From positions 1 through 64,000 of the forward strand of contig JAPKZD010000001.1 of NCBI GenBank assembly GCA_026393975.1: a stretch of DNA of 64,000 nucleotides. Reading direction: 5' to 3'. The notes under the pieces were generated by a model, which saw only the letters and a list, made by a program, of their open reading frames with translations, was not told the DNA's origin and ran no database searches. This document shows positions 10,224-17,286 of the stretch, one piece after another (position 1 is the stretch's first letter; every line of letters begins with the position of its first letter). The position numbers were made by a program, and so were the translations under genes. The DNA comes from Candidatus Aminicenantota bacterium (GTDB taxonomy: Bacteria > Acidobacteriota > Aminicenantia > Aminicenantales > Saccharicenantaceae).

Positions 10224-11592
10224 GACCCGTCGGGCGCCGCTCCCGGAGTTCCGCATCCTGTCGGCCACGGCCATCCTCGGCTACGGTTTTCCCGAGTCGT
10301 CCTTCAAGAACGGCCTCAAGCGCAAGCCCCATCTCATCGCCGCCGACGCCGGTTCGACCGACCCCGGCCCCTACTACCTCGGCGTCGGCAAGTCCTTCAC
10401 CAGCCGGGCCGGCGTCAAGCGCGACCTCCGCATCATGATCACGGAGGGTGTCAAGAGGGGCATCCCGGTCGTCGTCGGCTCGGCCGGCGGCTCGGGCGCG
10501 CGGCCGCACACGGACTGGTGCGTCGACATCGTCAAGGAGATCGCCCGCGAGGAGAAGATCCACTTCCGGCTGGGCGTCGTCTACGCCGACTTCAAGCCGG
10601 AGAAGGTCGTGGCCGCCCTGAAGGCGGGCAAGATCAAGCCCCTGCCCTTCGTCCCGGCCCTGACCCGCCGGGCCGTCCTCGAGACCGAATACATCGTCGG
10701 GCAGATGGGCGTCGAGCCGCTCATCCGCCTGCTCAAGAAAAAGTGCGACGTCATCGTCGCCGGCCGCTGTTACGACCCGGCCAACTTCGCCGCCCTGCCC
10801 ATCATGCTCGGCTACGACCCCGGCCTGGCCCTCCACCTCGGCAAGATCCTCGAGTGCGCGGCCATCGCCGCGACGCCCGGCTCCGGCGCCGACTGCGCCC
10901 TGGGGACGCTCAAGGAGGATTCGTTCGTCCTCGAAGCCCTGTCCCCGGCCCGACGCTTCACCCCCCAGTCGACCGCGGCCCACACCCTCTACGAGAAAAC
11001 CGACCCCTACCACCTGCCCGGGCCCGGCGGCACGATCGACCTGACCCGAAGCTCGTTCAAGGACATCGGCGGCGGGCGGGTCGAGGTCCGCGGCAGCCGC
11101 TTCGTCCCGACGCGCAAGTACCTCATCAAGCTCGAGGGCGCCCGGCCCGTCGGCTACCGCTCCATCACCATCGCCGGCGTCCGCGACCCGATCATGATCG
11201 CCGGGATCGACGCCATCCTGGAGGGCGTGCGGGGCCAGGTCCGGAACATGACCGGCAAGGAGCTCCGGGCCGGCCGCGTCGACTTCCACGTCTACGGCAA
11301 GGACGGCGTCATGGGCCCGCTCGAGCCCCGGCCCGCCGCCCGGGCCCACGAGCTGGGCATCCTCATCGAGGCCACGGCCCCGACGGCCGAGGCGGCCGAA
11401 ACGCTCCTCTCCGTGACCCGCTCCACCCTTCTCCACTACGGCTATCCGGGACGCATCTCCACCGCCGGCAACCTGGCCTTCCCCTTCTCGCCCTCGGACG
11501 TTTCGATGGGCCGGGTCTACGAGTTCTCCATTTACCACCTCATGGAAATCGACGACCCCGGCGGCTTCCCGTCGCGCGTCGAGGCGATCTAA
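10216..11592 (+). CDS. AtuA-family (DUF1446) acyclic terpene utilisation-like protein
   Basis: A 458-residue protein of the AtuA/DUF1446 family. Typical segments are SATAILGYGFPESSF, DAGSTDPGPYYLG, VVVGSAGGSGARPHTDW, VAGRCYDPANFAALP and PGSGADCALGTL. The founding member is required for growth of Pseudomonas on acyclic terpenes, but the chemistry of the family is not settled. In anaerobes the gene recurs beside methylaspartate genes, usually with a DUF4387 gene, as here. Its ATG lies inside the end of mal (8-base overlap) and the DUF4387 gene follows after 12 bases. A role in mesaconate or citramalate metabolism, or as a complex with the DUF4387 protein, is inferred from position only. Confidence 0.85.
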   Translation: MAKTRRAPLPEFRILSATAILGYGFPESSFKNGLKRKPHLIAADAGSTDPGPYYLGVGKSFTSRAGVKRDLRIMITEGVKRGIPVVVGSAGGSGARPHTDWCVDIVKEIAREEKIHFRLGVVYADFKPEKVVAALKAGKIKPLPFVPALTRRAVLETEYIVGQMGVEPLIRLLKKKCDVIVAGRCYDPANFAALPIMLGYDPGLALHLGKILECAAIAATPGSGADCALGTLKEDSFVLEALSPARRFTPQSTAAHTLYEKTDPYHLPGPGGTIDLTRSSFKDIGGGRVEVRGSRFVPTRKYLIKLEGARPVGYRSITIAGVRDPIMIAGIDAILEGVRGQVRNMTGKELRAGRVDFHVYGKDGVMGPLEPRPAARAHELGILIEATAPTAEAAETLLSVTRSTLLHYGYPGRISTAGNLAFPFSPSDVSMGRVYEFSIYHLMEIDDPGGFPSRVEAI

Positions 11593-11604
11593 GGAAGGGC
11601 CGCG

Positions 11605-11916
11605 ATGAAAAGAAACATCCTCCAGGCCGCCAAGGTCATCCGTTCCAAGAACTCGGGACCGTTCGAGCTGACGCTGGACATCATGTTCAAGAACCGGCGC
11701 TATTACGAGCTGTTCAAGAAGCGGGGCATCATCAGCGCCGCCCGCATCGCCCGGCTCTACCACGTGCCGCAGAAGGACATCCTCAAGGTCATCCACTTCG
11801 AGCCGAGCCACGCCATCAAGGTCACCCTGCGCCGGCGCATCCCGTCGGGCGGGCCCGGCGAGACCGATATCTACGGCGCCCAGCAGCACGCGCCGCTTCT
11901 CGACATCACCTTCTGA
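11605..11916 (+). CDS. DUF4387 family protein
   Basis: A 103-residue soluble protein recognised as DUF4387 by AAKVIRSKNSGPFELTLDIM near the start, RYYELFKKRGIISAARIARLY in the middle and SHAIKVTLRRRIPSGGPGETD near the end. The family is almost always encoded next to AtuA-family proteins and may be their small subunit; biochemical function is unknown. The start is preceded by AAGGAAGGG. It lies 12 bases after the AtuA gene and 14 bases before the P-loop gene, within the operon. Confidence 0.85.
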   Translation: MKRNILQAAKVIRSKNSGPFELTLDIMFKNRRYYELFKKRGIISAARIARLYHVPQKDILKVIHFEPSHAIKVTLRRRIPSGGPGETDIYGAQQHAPLLDITF

Positions 11917-11930
11917 CAGAGGAGGCCGCC

Positions 11931-12872
11931 ATGCTCACGCCCGGCACGGCCAGGAACGACACCCTGATCTACGCCGCCTACTACGCCCCGCGCGGCAGGC
12001 AGCGGCTCTACATGGTCGCCAGCGAGATCTCCCGGCGCTACCTGACGCCGACGGATTACCTCATCGGCATCATCGGCGCCGAGGGCTCGGGCAAGTCGAC
12101 CCTCATCCGCGGCCTGTTCCCGGGCCTCGAGCTGACCAACGACGACGAGGGCGTCAACGTCCGCCCGACGCCGCTCTACACCTTCACCCAGGACGACTTC
12201 TACTCCGGCCACACCTTCCACGTCGACATCCGCTACGAGCCCGCCTTCAAGCAGAAGTACAAGATCAAAGAGGCCATCCGCGACGCCGTCCTGGCCAACC
12301 GCCGGGTCGTCGTCGAGCACTTCGACCTTATCTACGAGGCGCTCGGCATGAACGCCCAGGTCCTGATCGGCCTGGGCGAGGAGATCATCGTCGCCCGGCC
12401 CTCGATCTTCGGGCCCTTCCCCCAGAACATCAAGTCGGTCGTCGACAAGACCATCAAGTTCCGCCTCATGGCCCACTCCGCCGAAGACATCACGACGTCC
12501 ATCCTCGAGCGCGACTACAACTACAAGAGCCGGGTCCTCCACTCCGACGTCCGCCACGGCTTTGTCATCAGCTTCCCCGAGCGGCCCGAGATCGACATCG
12601 GCGAGCTCGAGGCCAAGGTCAAGGCCGTCATCGCCCAGGACCTGCCCATCTCACCAGGCGGCGAGGACGCTATCAAGGTCGGCGACAGCCACATCTTCTG
12701 CACCGGCCCGCGGACGCACGTCCGGAGCACGCGCCAGATCGAGGCCTTCCGCCTGCTCAAGGAATATAAGTTCAACTACCTGACCAACGAGTACATGCTC
12801 GTCGGCATGGTCGGCTACCAGGAGATCGCCGGTTTCGAGGACATCAACGAATACATGGAAATCCAGGACTGA
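11931..12872 (+). CDS. P-loop protein with AlaRS second-additional-domain-like region, glutamate-fermentation cluster
   Basis: A 313-residue protein; the ATG at 11931 follows AGAGGAGG by 5 bases. A Walker A motif IGAEGSGKST is near residues 44-53, followed by LFPGLELTNDDEGVNVRP. Mid protein has RRVVVEHFDLIYEALGMNAQVLIGLGEEIIV. The C-terminal part (LHSDVRHGFVISF onward) resembles the second additional domain of alanyl-tRNA synthetase, and similar database entries often carry that name; I am recalling this, not measuring it. The role is unknown. Its place between DUF4387 and the hydratase suggests a dedicated maturation, regulatory or ATP-dependent activation role in the methylaspartate pathway. 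Confidence 0.7.
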   Translation: MLTPGTARNDTLIYAAYYAPRGRQRLYMVASEISRRYLTPTDYLIGIIGAEGSGKSTLIRGLFPGLELTNDDEGVNVRPTPLYTFTQDDFYSGHTFHVDIRYEPAFKQKYKIKEAIRDAVLANRRVVVEHFDLIYEALGMNAQVLIGLGEEIIVARPSIFGPFPQNIKSVVDKTIKFRLMAHSAEDITTSILERDYNYKSRVLHSDVRHGFVISFPERPEIDIGELEAKVKAVIAQDLPISPGGEDAIKVGDSHIFCTGPRTHVRSTRQIEAFRLLKEYKFNYLTNEYMLVGMVGYQEIAGFEDINEYMEIQD

Positions 12873-12882
12873 AGGAGGCCCC

Positions 12883-14484
12883 ATGACCCGCTTCTCATAC
12901 GCCCCACTCTTCCCGCTGAAAAGGGACACCGCAAAGTACCGGAAGCTCGCCGGCGGCCGCGTTTGGACGGTCAAGGCGGCCGGACGGACCTTCCTCCGGG
13001 TCGAGCCGGCGGCCCTGGCGCTCCTCGCCGAGGAGGCCTTCACCGAGGTCTCGTTCTTTCTCCGGACGCGCCAGCTCGAAGGCCTGGCCGCTATCCTCGA
13101 CGACCCCGAAGCCTCGAAGAACGACCGCTTCGTCACCGCTGCCCTCCTGCGTAACGCCGCCGTTTCGGCCGAGGGCGAACTGCCGCTCTGCCAGGATACG
13201 GGGACGGCCAACATCATCGCCCACAAAGGCGAAGGCGTCCTCACGGGCGCCGACGATGCCCGTTTCCTCTCGCGCGGCGTCTTCGACGCCTACAGGAAGC
13301 GAAATCTCCGCTATTCCCAGGTCGCCCCTCTCGGCATGCTCGACGAGGAGAACACCGGCACGAACCTGCCCGCCCAGATCGATATTTATGCCGAACCCGG
13401 CGCCGAATATCAATTCCTCTTCGTGGCCAAGGGCGGCGGGTCGTCGAACAAGACCGGCCTCTACCAGGAGAACAGGTCGCTCCTCCTCAGCGAACGGACG
13501 CTCCTCGATTTCCTGGCCGAGAGGATAAAGGCCATCGGCGTCGCCGCCTGCCCGCCCTACCGGCTGGTCGTCGTTATCGGCGGGACGTCGCCCGAATGGA
13601 CGCTCAAAACGGTCAAGTTGGCTTCAGCCGGGTACTTGGACAACCTGGCCCCGACGCCGACCGGAAAAGGCCAGGCCTACCGCGACCTCGAGTGGGAAAA
13701 AAAGATCCTGGACCTGGCCCGGAAGAACGGCCTGGGGGCCCAGTTCACGGGTAAGTACTTCGCCCTGGAGGCCCGGGTCGTCCGCATGCCGCGTCACGCC
13801 GGGTCGCTCCCGGTCGGGATCGGCGTCAGCTGCAATGCCGACCGGAACATCCTGGGCAAGATCACGCGCGACGGGGTCTTCCTCGAGAAGCTCGACCGCG
13901 ATCCCGGCCGGTTCCTGGCCAAGCTCGAAGGCCGGGATTTCGGCCCCGAGGTCCCGGTCGACCTCGACCGGCCCATCGACGAGGTCGTCGCGACGCTCTC
14001 CGCCTATCCCGTCGGCACCCGGCTCAGCCTCACCGGGACGCTCGTCGTGGCCCGCGACATCGCCCACGCCCGGCTCAAGAAGCTGCTCGAGGAGGACCGT
14101 CCCCTGCCGGCCTACTTCCGGGACCACCCCGTCTATTACGCCGGCCCGGCCAAGGCGCCCCGCGGCCGGCCGACCGGGAGCTTCGGCCCGACGACGGCCC
14201 AGCGCATGGACAGCTACATCGCCGAGTTCATGAGCAAGGGCGCGTCGCGCGTCACCCTGGCCAAGGGCGGCCGTGCGGCCGCCGCCCTCGACGCCTGCCG
14301 CCGCTACAACGGCTTCTACCTGGGGACGATCGGCGGTGCGGCCGCGCTCGTCGCCGACAAGTACATCACCGCCTCCGAGGTCCTGGATTTCGAGGACCTA
14401 GGCATGGAGGCTGTCCGCAAGATCCGTGTCGAGGGCCTGCCCGCGTTCATCCTCTACGACAATAAAGGGAACAGCCTCTACTAA
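12883..14484 (+). CDS. Class I fumarase-type hydratase, probable mesaconase
   Basis: A 533-residue oxygen-sensitive [4Fe-4S] hydro-lyase with fused alpha and beta parts, the size of E. coli FumA. The three cluster cysteines are C103 (PLCQDTGT), C223 (AACPPY) and C317 (GVSCNAD), almost exactly the FumA positions. KGGGSSNKTGLYQ and GTIGGAAAL are further family marks. Class I fumarases and mesaconases are close homologues and some enzymes do both. As the last gene of a glutamate mutase/methylaspartate ammonia-lyase operon, hydration of mesaconate to (S)-citramalate (EC 4.2.1.34) is the likelier job; fumarate hydratase activity cannot be excluded. The next pathway enzyme, citramalate lyase, is not in this window. 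Confidence 0.88.
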   Translation: MTRFSYAPLFPLKRDTAKYRKLAGGRVWTVKAAGRTFLRVEPAALALLAEEAFTEVSFFLRTRQLEGLAAILDDPEASKNDRFVTAALLRNAAVSAEGELPLCQDTGTANIIAHKGEGVLTGADDARFLSRGVFDAYRKRNLRYSQVAPLGMLDEENTGTNLPAQIDIYAEPGAEYQFLFVAKGGGSSNKTGLYQENRSLLLSERTLLDFLAERIKAIGVAACPPYRLVVVIGGTSPEWTLKTVKLASAGYLDNLAPTPTGKGQAYRDLEWEKKILDLARKNGLGAQFTGKYFALEARVVRMPRHAGSLPVGIGVSCNADRNILGKITRDGVFLEKLDRDPGRFLAKLEGRDFGPEVPVDLDRPIDEVVATLSAYPVGTRLSLTGTLVVARDIAHARLKKLLEEDRPLPAYFRDHPVYYAGPAKAPRGRPTGSFGPTTAQRMDSYIAEFMSKGASRVTLAKGGRAAAALDACRRYNGFYLGTIGGAAALVADKYITASEVLDFEDLGMEAVRKIRVEGLPAFILYDNKGNSLY

Positions 14485-14873
14485 ATCCTTTAAATCCTTG
14501 CTTGGCTGGGGCATATTATTGTCATTATTAAGGTTATCGTCTTAATTGGTGGCAAATTGCGGCTTAAAGTAGCCTTTTCAGGTTGAAAAAGAGGACTTTA
14601 GGCTGGCAAGGGGGCGACGACATCACCGGGAACATATGCCGAAGGTGGGTTTCCCGGTTCTTCACGTTTTGCTTACATATCTAATAAACCCCCAAAAAAA
14701 ACCGTTTTAAGCCCAAAAATACCCCCAGATTCTTGGTTATCTTTATTATTTTCTTCAGGATGCCGCAGCCAAGCAATGATTAATGAGACGACAATTCAAT
14801 CAGACGCGTCTTCTTATGCGTGTACCCGGATCATCAGGTTGCATCCCGGGGTGAATTTGGAGAGAATGCCGCA
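14485..14873. other. AT-rich intergenic region after the glutamate operon
   Basis: About 390 bases without a convincing gene. It is clearly AT-richer than its flanks. The inverted repeat ACCGGGAA (14625-14632) / TTCCCGGT (14651-14658) could form a hairpin about 140 bases beyond the hydratase stop, followed by only a short T-rich run, so a terminator is possible but weak. I recognise no riboswitch. The helicase ribosome binding site GGAGAG is at 14859-14864. Confidence 0.5.
14625..14658 (+). terminator. Possible hairpin terminator of the glutamate operon
   Basis: An 8-bp perfect stem (ACCGGGAA / TTCCCGGT) with an 18-base loop, followed by a modest TTC-rich and TTTT-containing stretch. The long loop and 140-base distance from the stop make this uncertain. 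Confidence 0.3.
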
Positions 14874-16526
14874 GTGACGAAAAAAAGCGCCGGCGCACCC
14901 AAGCCCCCCTCGCCCACGATCGAGATCAACCCCGGCTTCCGCCGCGCCCTGGACATCATGGAGGGCACGGACCGCCACGTCTTCATCACCGGTAAGGCCG
15001 GGACCGGGAAATCGACCCTCCTCGAGCTTTTCCGCTCGCAGACGCCCAAGCGCATCGCCGTCCTGGCCCCGACCGGCGTCGCCGCCCTCAACGTCCGCGG
15101 CCAGACGGTCCACTCCTTTTTCGGCTTCAAGCCCGACATCACCCCGGACGGCGTCCGCAAACTCTCCAAGGCCAAGGCCCGCGACGCGATCTACCGGAAC
15201 CTCGACGCCGTCATCATCGACGAGGTCTCCATGGTCCGGGCCGACCTCATGGATTGCGTCGAGAAATTCCTCCGTCTCAACGGCCCACGACCCAAGGACT
15301 GGTTCGGCGGCCTGCAGATGATCTTTATCGGCGACCTCTACCAGCTCCCGCCCGTCGTCACGAGCCGCGAGAAAGGGCTTTTCGCCGCCGACCCCTCCCC
15401 CTTCTTTCGCGGCGCTTCCGTCCCCGACCTCATCGCCCCCACAGCCCGCTACGATTCGCCCTACTTCTTCTCGGCCAAGATCTTCGGCGAACTGACCTTC
15501 GACATGGACTTCGTCGAGCTCGAAAAGGTCTACCGCCAGACCGACCCCGCGTTCATCGGCCTCCTCAACGCTATCCGCAACCGCTCCGTCGACGACAACC
15601 AGATCGTCCATCTCAACAGCCGCCTTCGCCCCGGCTACTCCCCGCCCGACGACGAATTCGCCATCACCCTGACGAGCACCAACGACCTGGCCGGCGCCCG
15701 GAACCGCGAGAAGCTCGCCTCCCTCCCCGGCCGCTCCCGCGCCTACGAAGGCTTCATCGACGGCGAATTCGACCGCCGCTCGCTCCCGACCGAGGAAAAG
15801 CTCGAGCTCAAGCCCGGGGCCCAGGTCATGCTCCTGACGAACGACCGCAAGGGCCGCTTCGTCAATGGCACGATCGGCCGCGTCGCCGAGATCGTCAAGG
15901 TTCCGGACGAGGACGACGTCATCGTCGTCGACCTCCCCGACGGCGGGAGCGTCGAGCTCTCGCCCAACACCTGGGAGCTCTTCCATTTCCGCTACGAGGC
16001 CGAGTCCGACCGCATCGAGTCGGAGTCCGTGGGCTCGTTCACCCAATACCCCCTGCGCCTGGCCTGGGCCGTGACCATCCATAAGAGCCAGGGCAAGACC
16101 TTCGACCGGGTCGTCATCGACATCGGCCGCGGCGCATTCGCCCACGGCCAGGTCTACGTCGCCCTCAGCCGCTGTACGAGCTTCGAGGGCATCGTCCTCA
16201 AGACGCCCATCCGCAAGAGCCACATCTGGATGGACTGGCGCATCGTCCACTTCCTGACCCGCTTCCAGTATAAGAAGGCCGAGGAGGCGCTCCCCGCCGC
16301 CGACAAACGCGCCCTCGTCCTCGAGGCCATCCGCACGGGCGGCGAGCTCGAGATCGTCTACCTCAAGCCCGACGACACCAAGTCGCGCCGCCGCATCCGG
16401 CCCGAGGCCGTCGAGATGATGGAATACCACGGCAAGACGTTCGAGGGGGTCCGCGCCTACTGCCACAAGCGCGGCGAGACGCGCACCTTCCGCCTCGACA
16501 GGATGCTCGAGGTCAGCACGGTTTAA
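14874..16526 (+). CDS. PIF1/RecD-type DNA helicase with C-terminal WYL-like domain
   Basis: A 550-residue superfamily 1B helicase. I start it at GTG 14874 because GGAGAG lies 9 bases upstream; an in-frame GTG at 14820 lacks an RBS. Walker A is GKAGTGKST at residues 40-48, the second motif LAPTGVAALNVRGQTVHSFFG, Walker B IIDEVSMV near 110, motif III FIGDLYQLPPV, and the late motif LAWAVTIHKSQGKTFDRV with YVALSRC. The last 70 residues (LEIVYLKPDD to FRLDRML) look like a WYL domain. A WYL module is documented on Thermotoga PIF1 as a single-stranded DNA binding add-on. The likely role is 5'-3' unwinding in genome maintenance. The final 48 bases recur at 17186-17233, beyond the yefM-yoeB pair. Confidence 0.9.
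   Translation: MTKKSAGAPKPPSPTIEINPGFRRALDIMEGTDRHVFITGKAGTGKSTLLELFRSQTPKRIAVLAPTGVAALNVRGQTVHSFFGFKPDITPDGVRKLSKAKARDAIYRNLDAVIIDEVSMVRADLMDCVEKFLRLNGPRPKDWFGGLQMIFIGDLYQLPPVVTSREKGLFAADPSPFFRGASVPDLIAPTARYDSPYFFSAKIFGELTFDMDFVELEKVYRQTDPAFIGLLNAIRNRSVDDNQIVHLNSRLRPGYSPPDDEFAITLTSTNDLAGARNREKLASLPGRSRAYEGFIDGEFDRRSLPTEEKLELKPGAQVMLLTNDRKGRFVNGTIGRVAEIVKVPDEDDVIVVDLPDGGSVELSPNTWELFHFRYEAESDRIESESVGSFTQYPLRLAWAVTIHKSQGKTFDRVVIDIGRGAFAHGQVYVALSRCTSFEGIVLKTPIRKSHIWMDWRIVHFLTRFQYKKAEEALPAADKRALVLEAIRTGGELEIVYLKPDDTKSRRRIRPEAVEMMEYHGKTFEGVRAYCHKRGETRTFRLDRMLEVSTV
16469..16516 (+). repeat. Direct repeat copy 1: 3' end of helicase gene
   Basis: 48 bases inside the helicase C-terminus that match 17186-17233 at 45 of 48 positions. 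All three differences are synonymous in the helicase frame (AGG/CGC for Arg, GAG/GAA for Glu). Confidence 0.9.
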
Positions 16527-16531
16527 CGGGC

Positions 16532-16801
16532 CTAATAATGATATCTGGCCTGGAGGAAATCGATGCGATCGTCCCTTACGAGATAGACGACGCGATGCTC
16601 GAGGCTGAGCCGTCTCGACCATATATTCGGTCCGAGATACTTGAGGGGTTCGGGCTTGCCGAGCCCGGTAAAGGGGTCGCGTAGAACGTCCAGGACGAGC
16701 TCGAGAACCCGGACGGCGCTTTTCCGGTCTACCCTGGTCCAGTGCTGGAGGTCTTTGAGAAAGGACGGGTCGAAGACCGCTTCACGGTTTTTCGCGGTCA
16801 C
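16532..16801 (-). CDS. yoeB: YoeB-family mRNA interferase toxin
   Basis: An 89-residue RelE-superfamily toxin that cleaves mRNA on the ribosome. The catalytic set of E. coli YoeB (E46, R65, H83, Y84) is present with a constant offset of five: E51 (KPEPLK), R70 (SLEHRVVY), H88 and the terminal Y89 (RYHY). The start overlaps the antitoxin stop by 20 bases, the usual yefM-yoeB layout. It converges on the helicase gene, whose stop is only 5 bases away. Confidence 0.94.
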   Translation of the reverse strand: MTAKNREAVFDPSFLKDLQHWTRVDRKSAVRVLELVLDVLRDPFTGLGKPEPLKYLGPNIWSRRLSLEHRVVYLVRDDRIDFLQARYHY

Positions 16802-17084
16802 CGGAAACCTCGTCGCGGAGCTTCTCGATGTCCTCGACGGTCATCCGGACGCCGCCTTCGCCCTTAAGGGCTCTGCCCAGCGCCCCGAGGAGCCGCATGG
16901 CATTCCGCGGCGAGCGCAGAAGATAAGCGGTCTCGAACAAGCTTGCGGCATCCGCTTCGGACATCATCACGACACTCGCGCCGCGCCGTCTCTTGATAAC
17001 AACCGTCTCCTTGTTTTTCGTGACCTCATCGAGAAGCTTGGACAGGTTCTGCCGTGCCTTTGAATAGGTCGTTTGAATTGCCAT
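16782..17084 (-). CDS. yefM: YefM/Phd-family antitoxin
   Basis: A 100-residue antitoxin; I choose ATG 17084 (AAAGG just upstream) over the longer frame to 17120 because the extra codons would run through the operator palindrome. The N-terminus (TTYSKARQNLSKLLDEV, then VVIKRRRGASVVMMS) is a Phd/YefM DNA-binding fold. The C-terminus is the flexible toxin-binding tail. It should neutralise YoeB and repress its own promoter at 17101-17119. At 100 residues it is slightly longer than E. coli YefM. Confidence 0.92.
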   Translation of the reverse strand: MAIQTTYSKARQNLSKLLDEVTKNKETVVIKRRRGASVVMMSEADAASLFETAYLLRSPRNAMRLLGALGRALKGEGGVRMTVEDIEKLRDEVSGDREKP

Positions 17085-17100
17085 ACGCCTTTTCCCTACT

Positions 17101-17119
17101 TGTACAATATCATTGTACA
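17101..17119 (-). promoter_or_regulatory. YefM operator palindrome
   Basis: TGTACAAT at 17101-17108 and ATTGTACA at 17112-17119 form a perfect 8-bp inverted repeat with a 3-base spacer. Each arm carries the hexamer TGTACA, which is the known core of YefM-YoeB binding sites in E. coli. It lies 16 bases upstream of the chosen yefM start. Confidence 0.85.
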
Positions 17120-17185
17120 TATTCGCGGCCTCCTGTCAATAAGAAAGACGCGCACCGGGGCTGTTGTTTCTCAGAACTGCCGTGG

Positions 17186-17233
17186 GCGCGGCGAGACGCG
17201 CACCTTCCGCCTCGACCGCATGCTCGAAGTCAG
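17186..17233 (+). repeat. Direct repeat copy 2: orphan helicase 3' end
   Basis: A 48-base near copy of 16469-16516 (3 mismatches). Read in frame it still encodes the helicase ending RGETRTFRLDRMLEV, then R-G-D and a TGA stop, so it is the severed tail of a second helicase allele. Similarity fades upstream but CTGCC and GCGCGG remain aligned. Confidence 0.88.
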
Positions 17234-17286
17234 GGGGGATTGACACGGATACGGAAAGCAGTTATGTTGTCGGCAGGGTTGACGGA

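Noticed and set aside
14485-14873. A riboswitch or small RNA in the AT-rich gap
   Set aside because: I could not match any riboswitch core; only one weak hairpin is visible.
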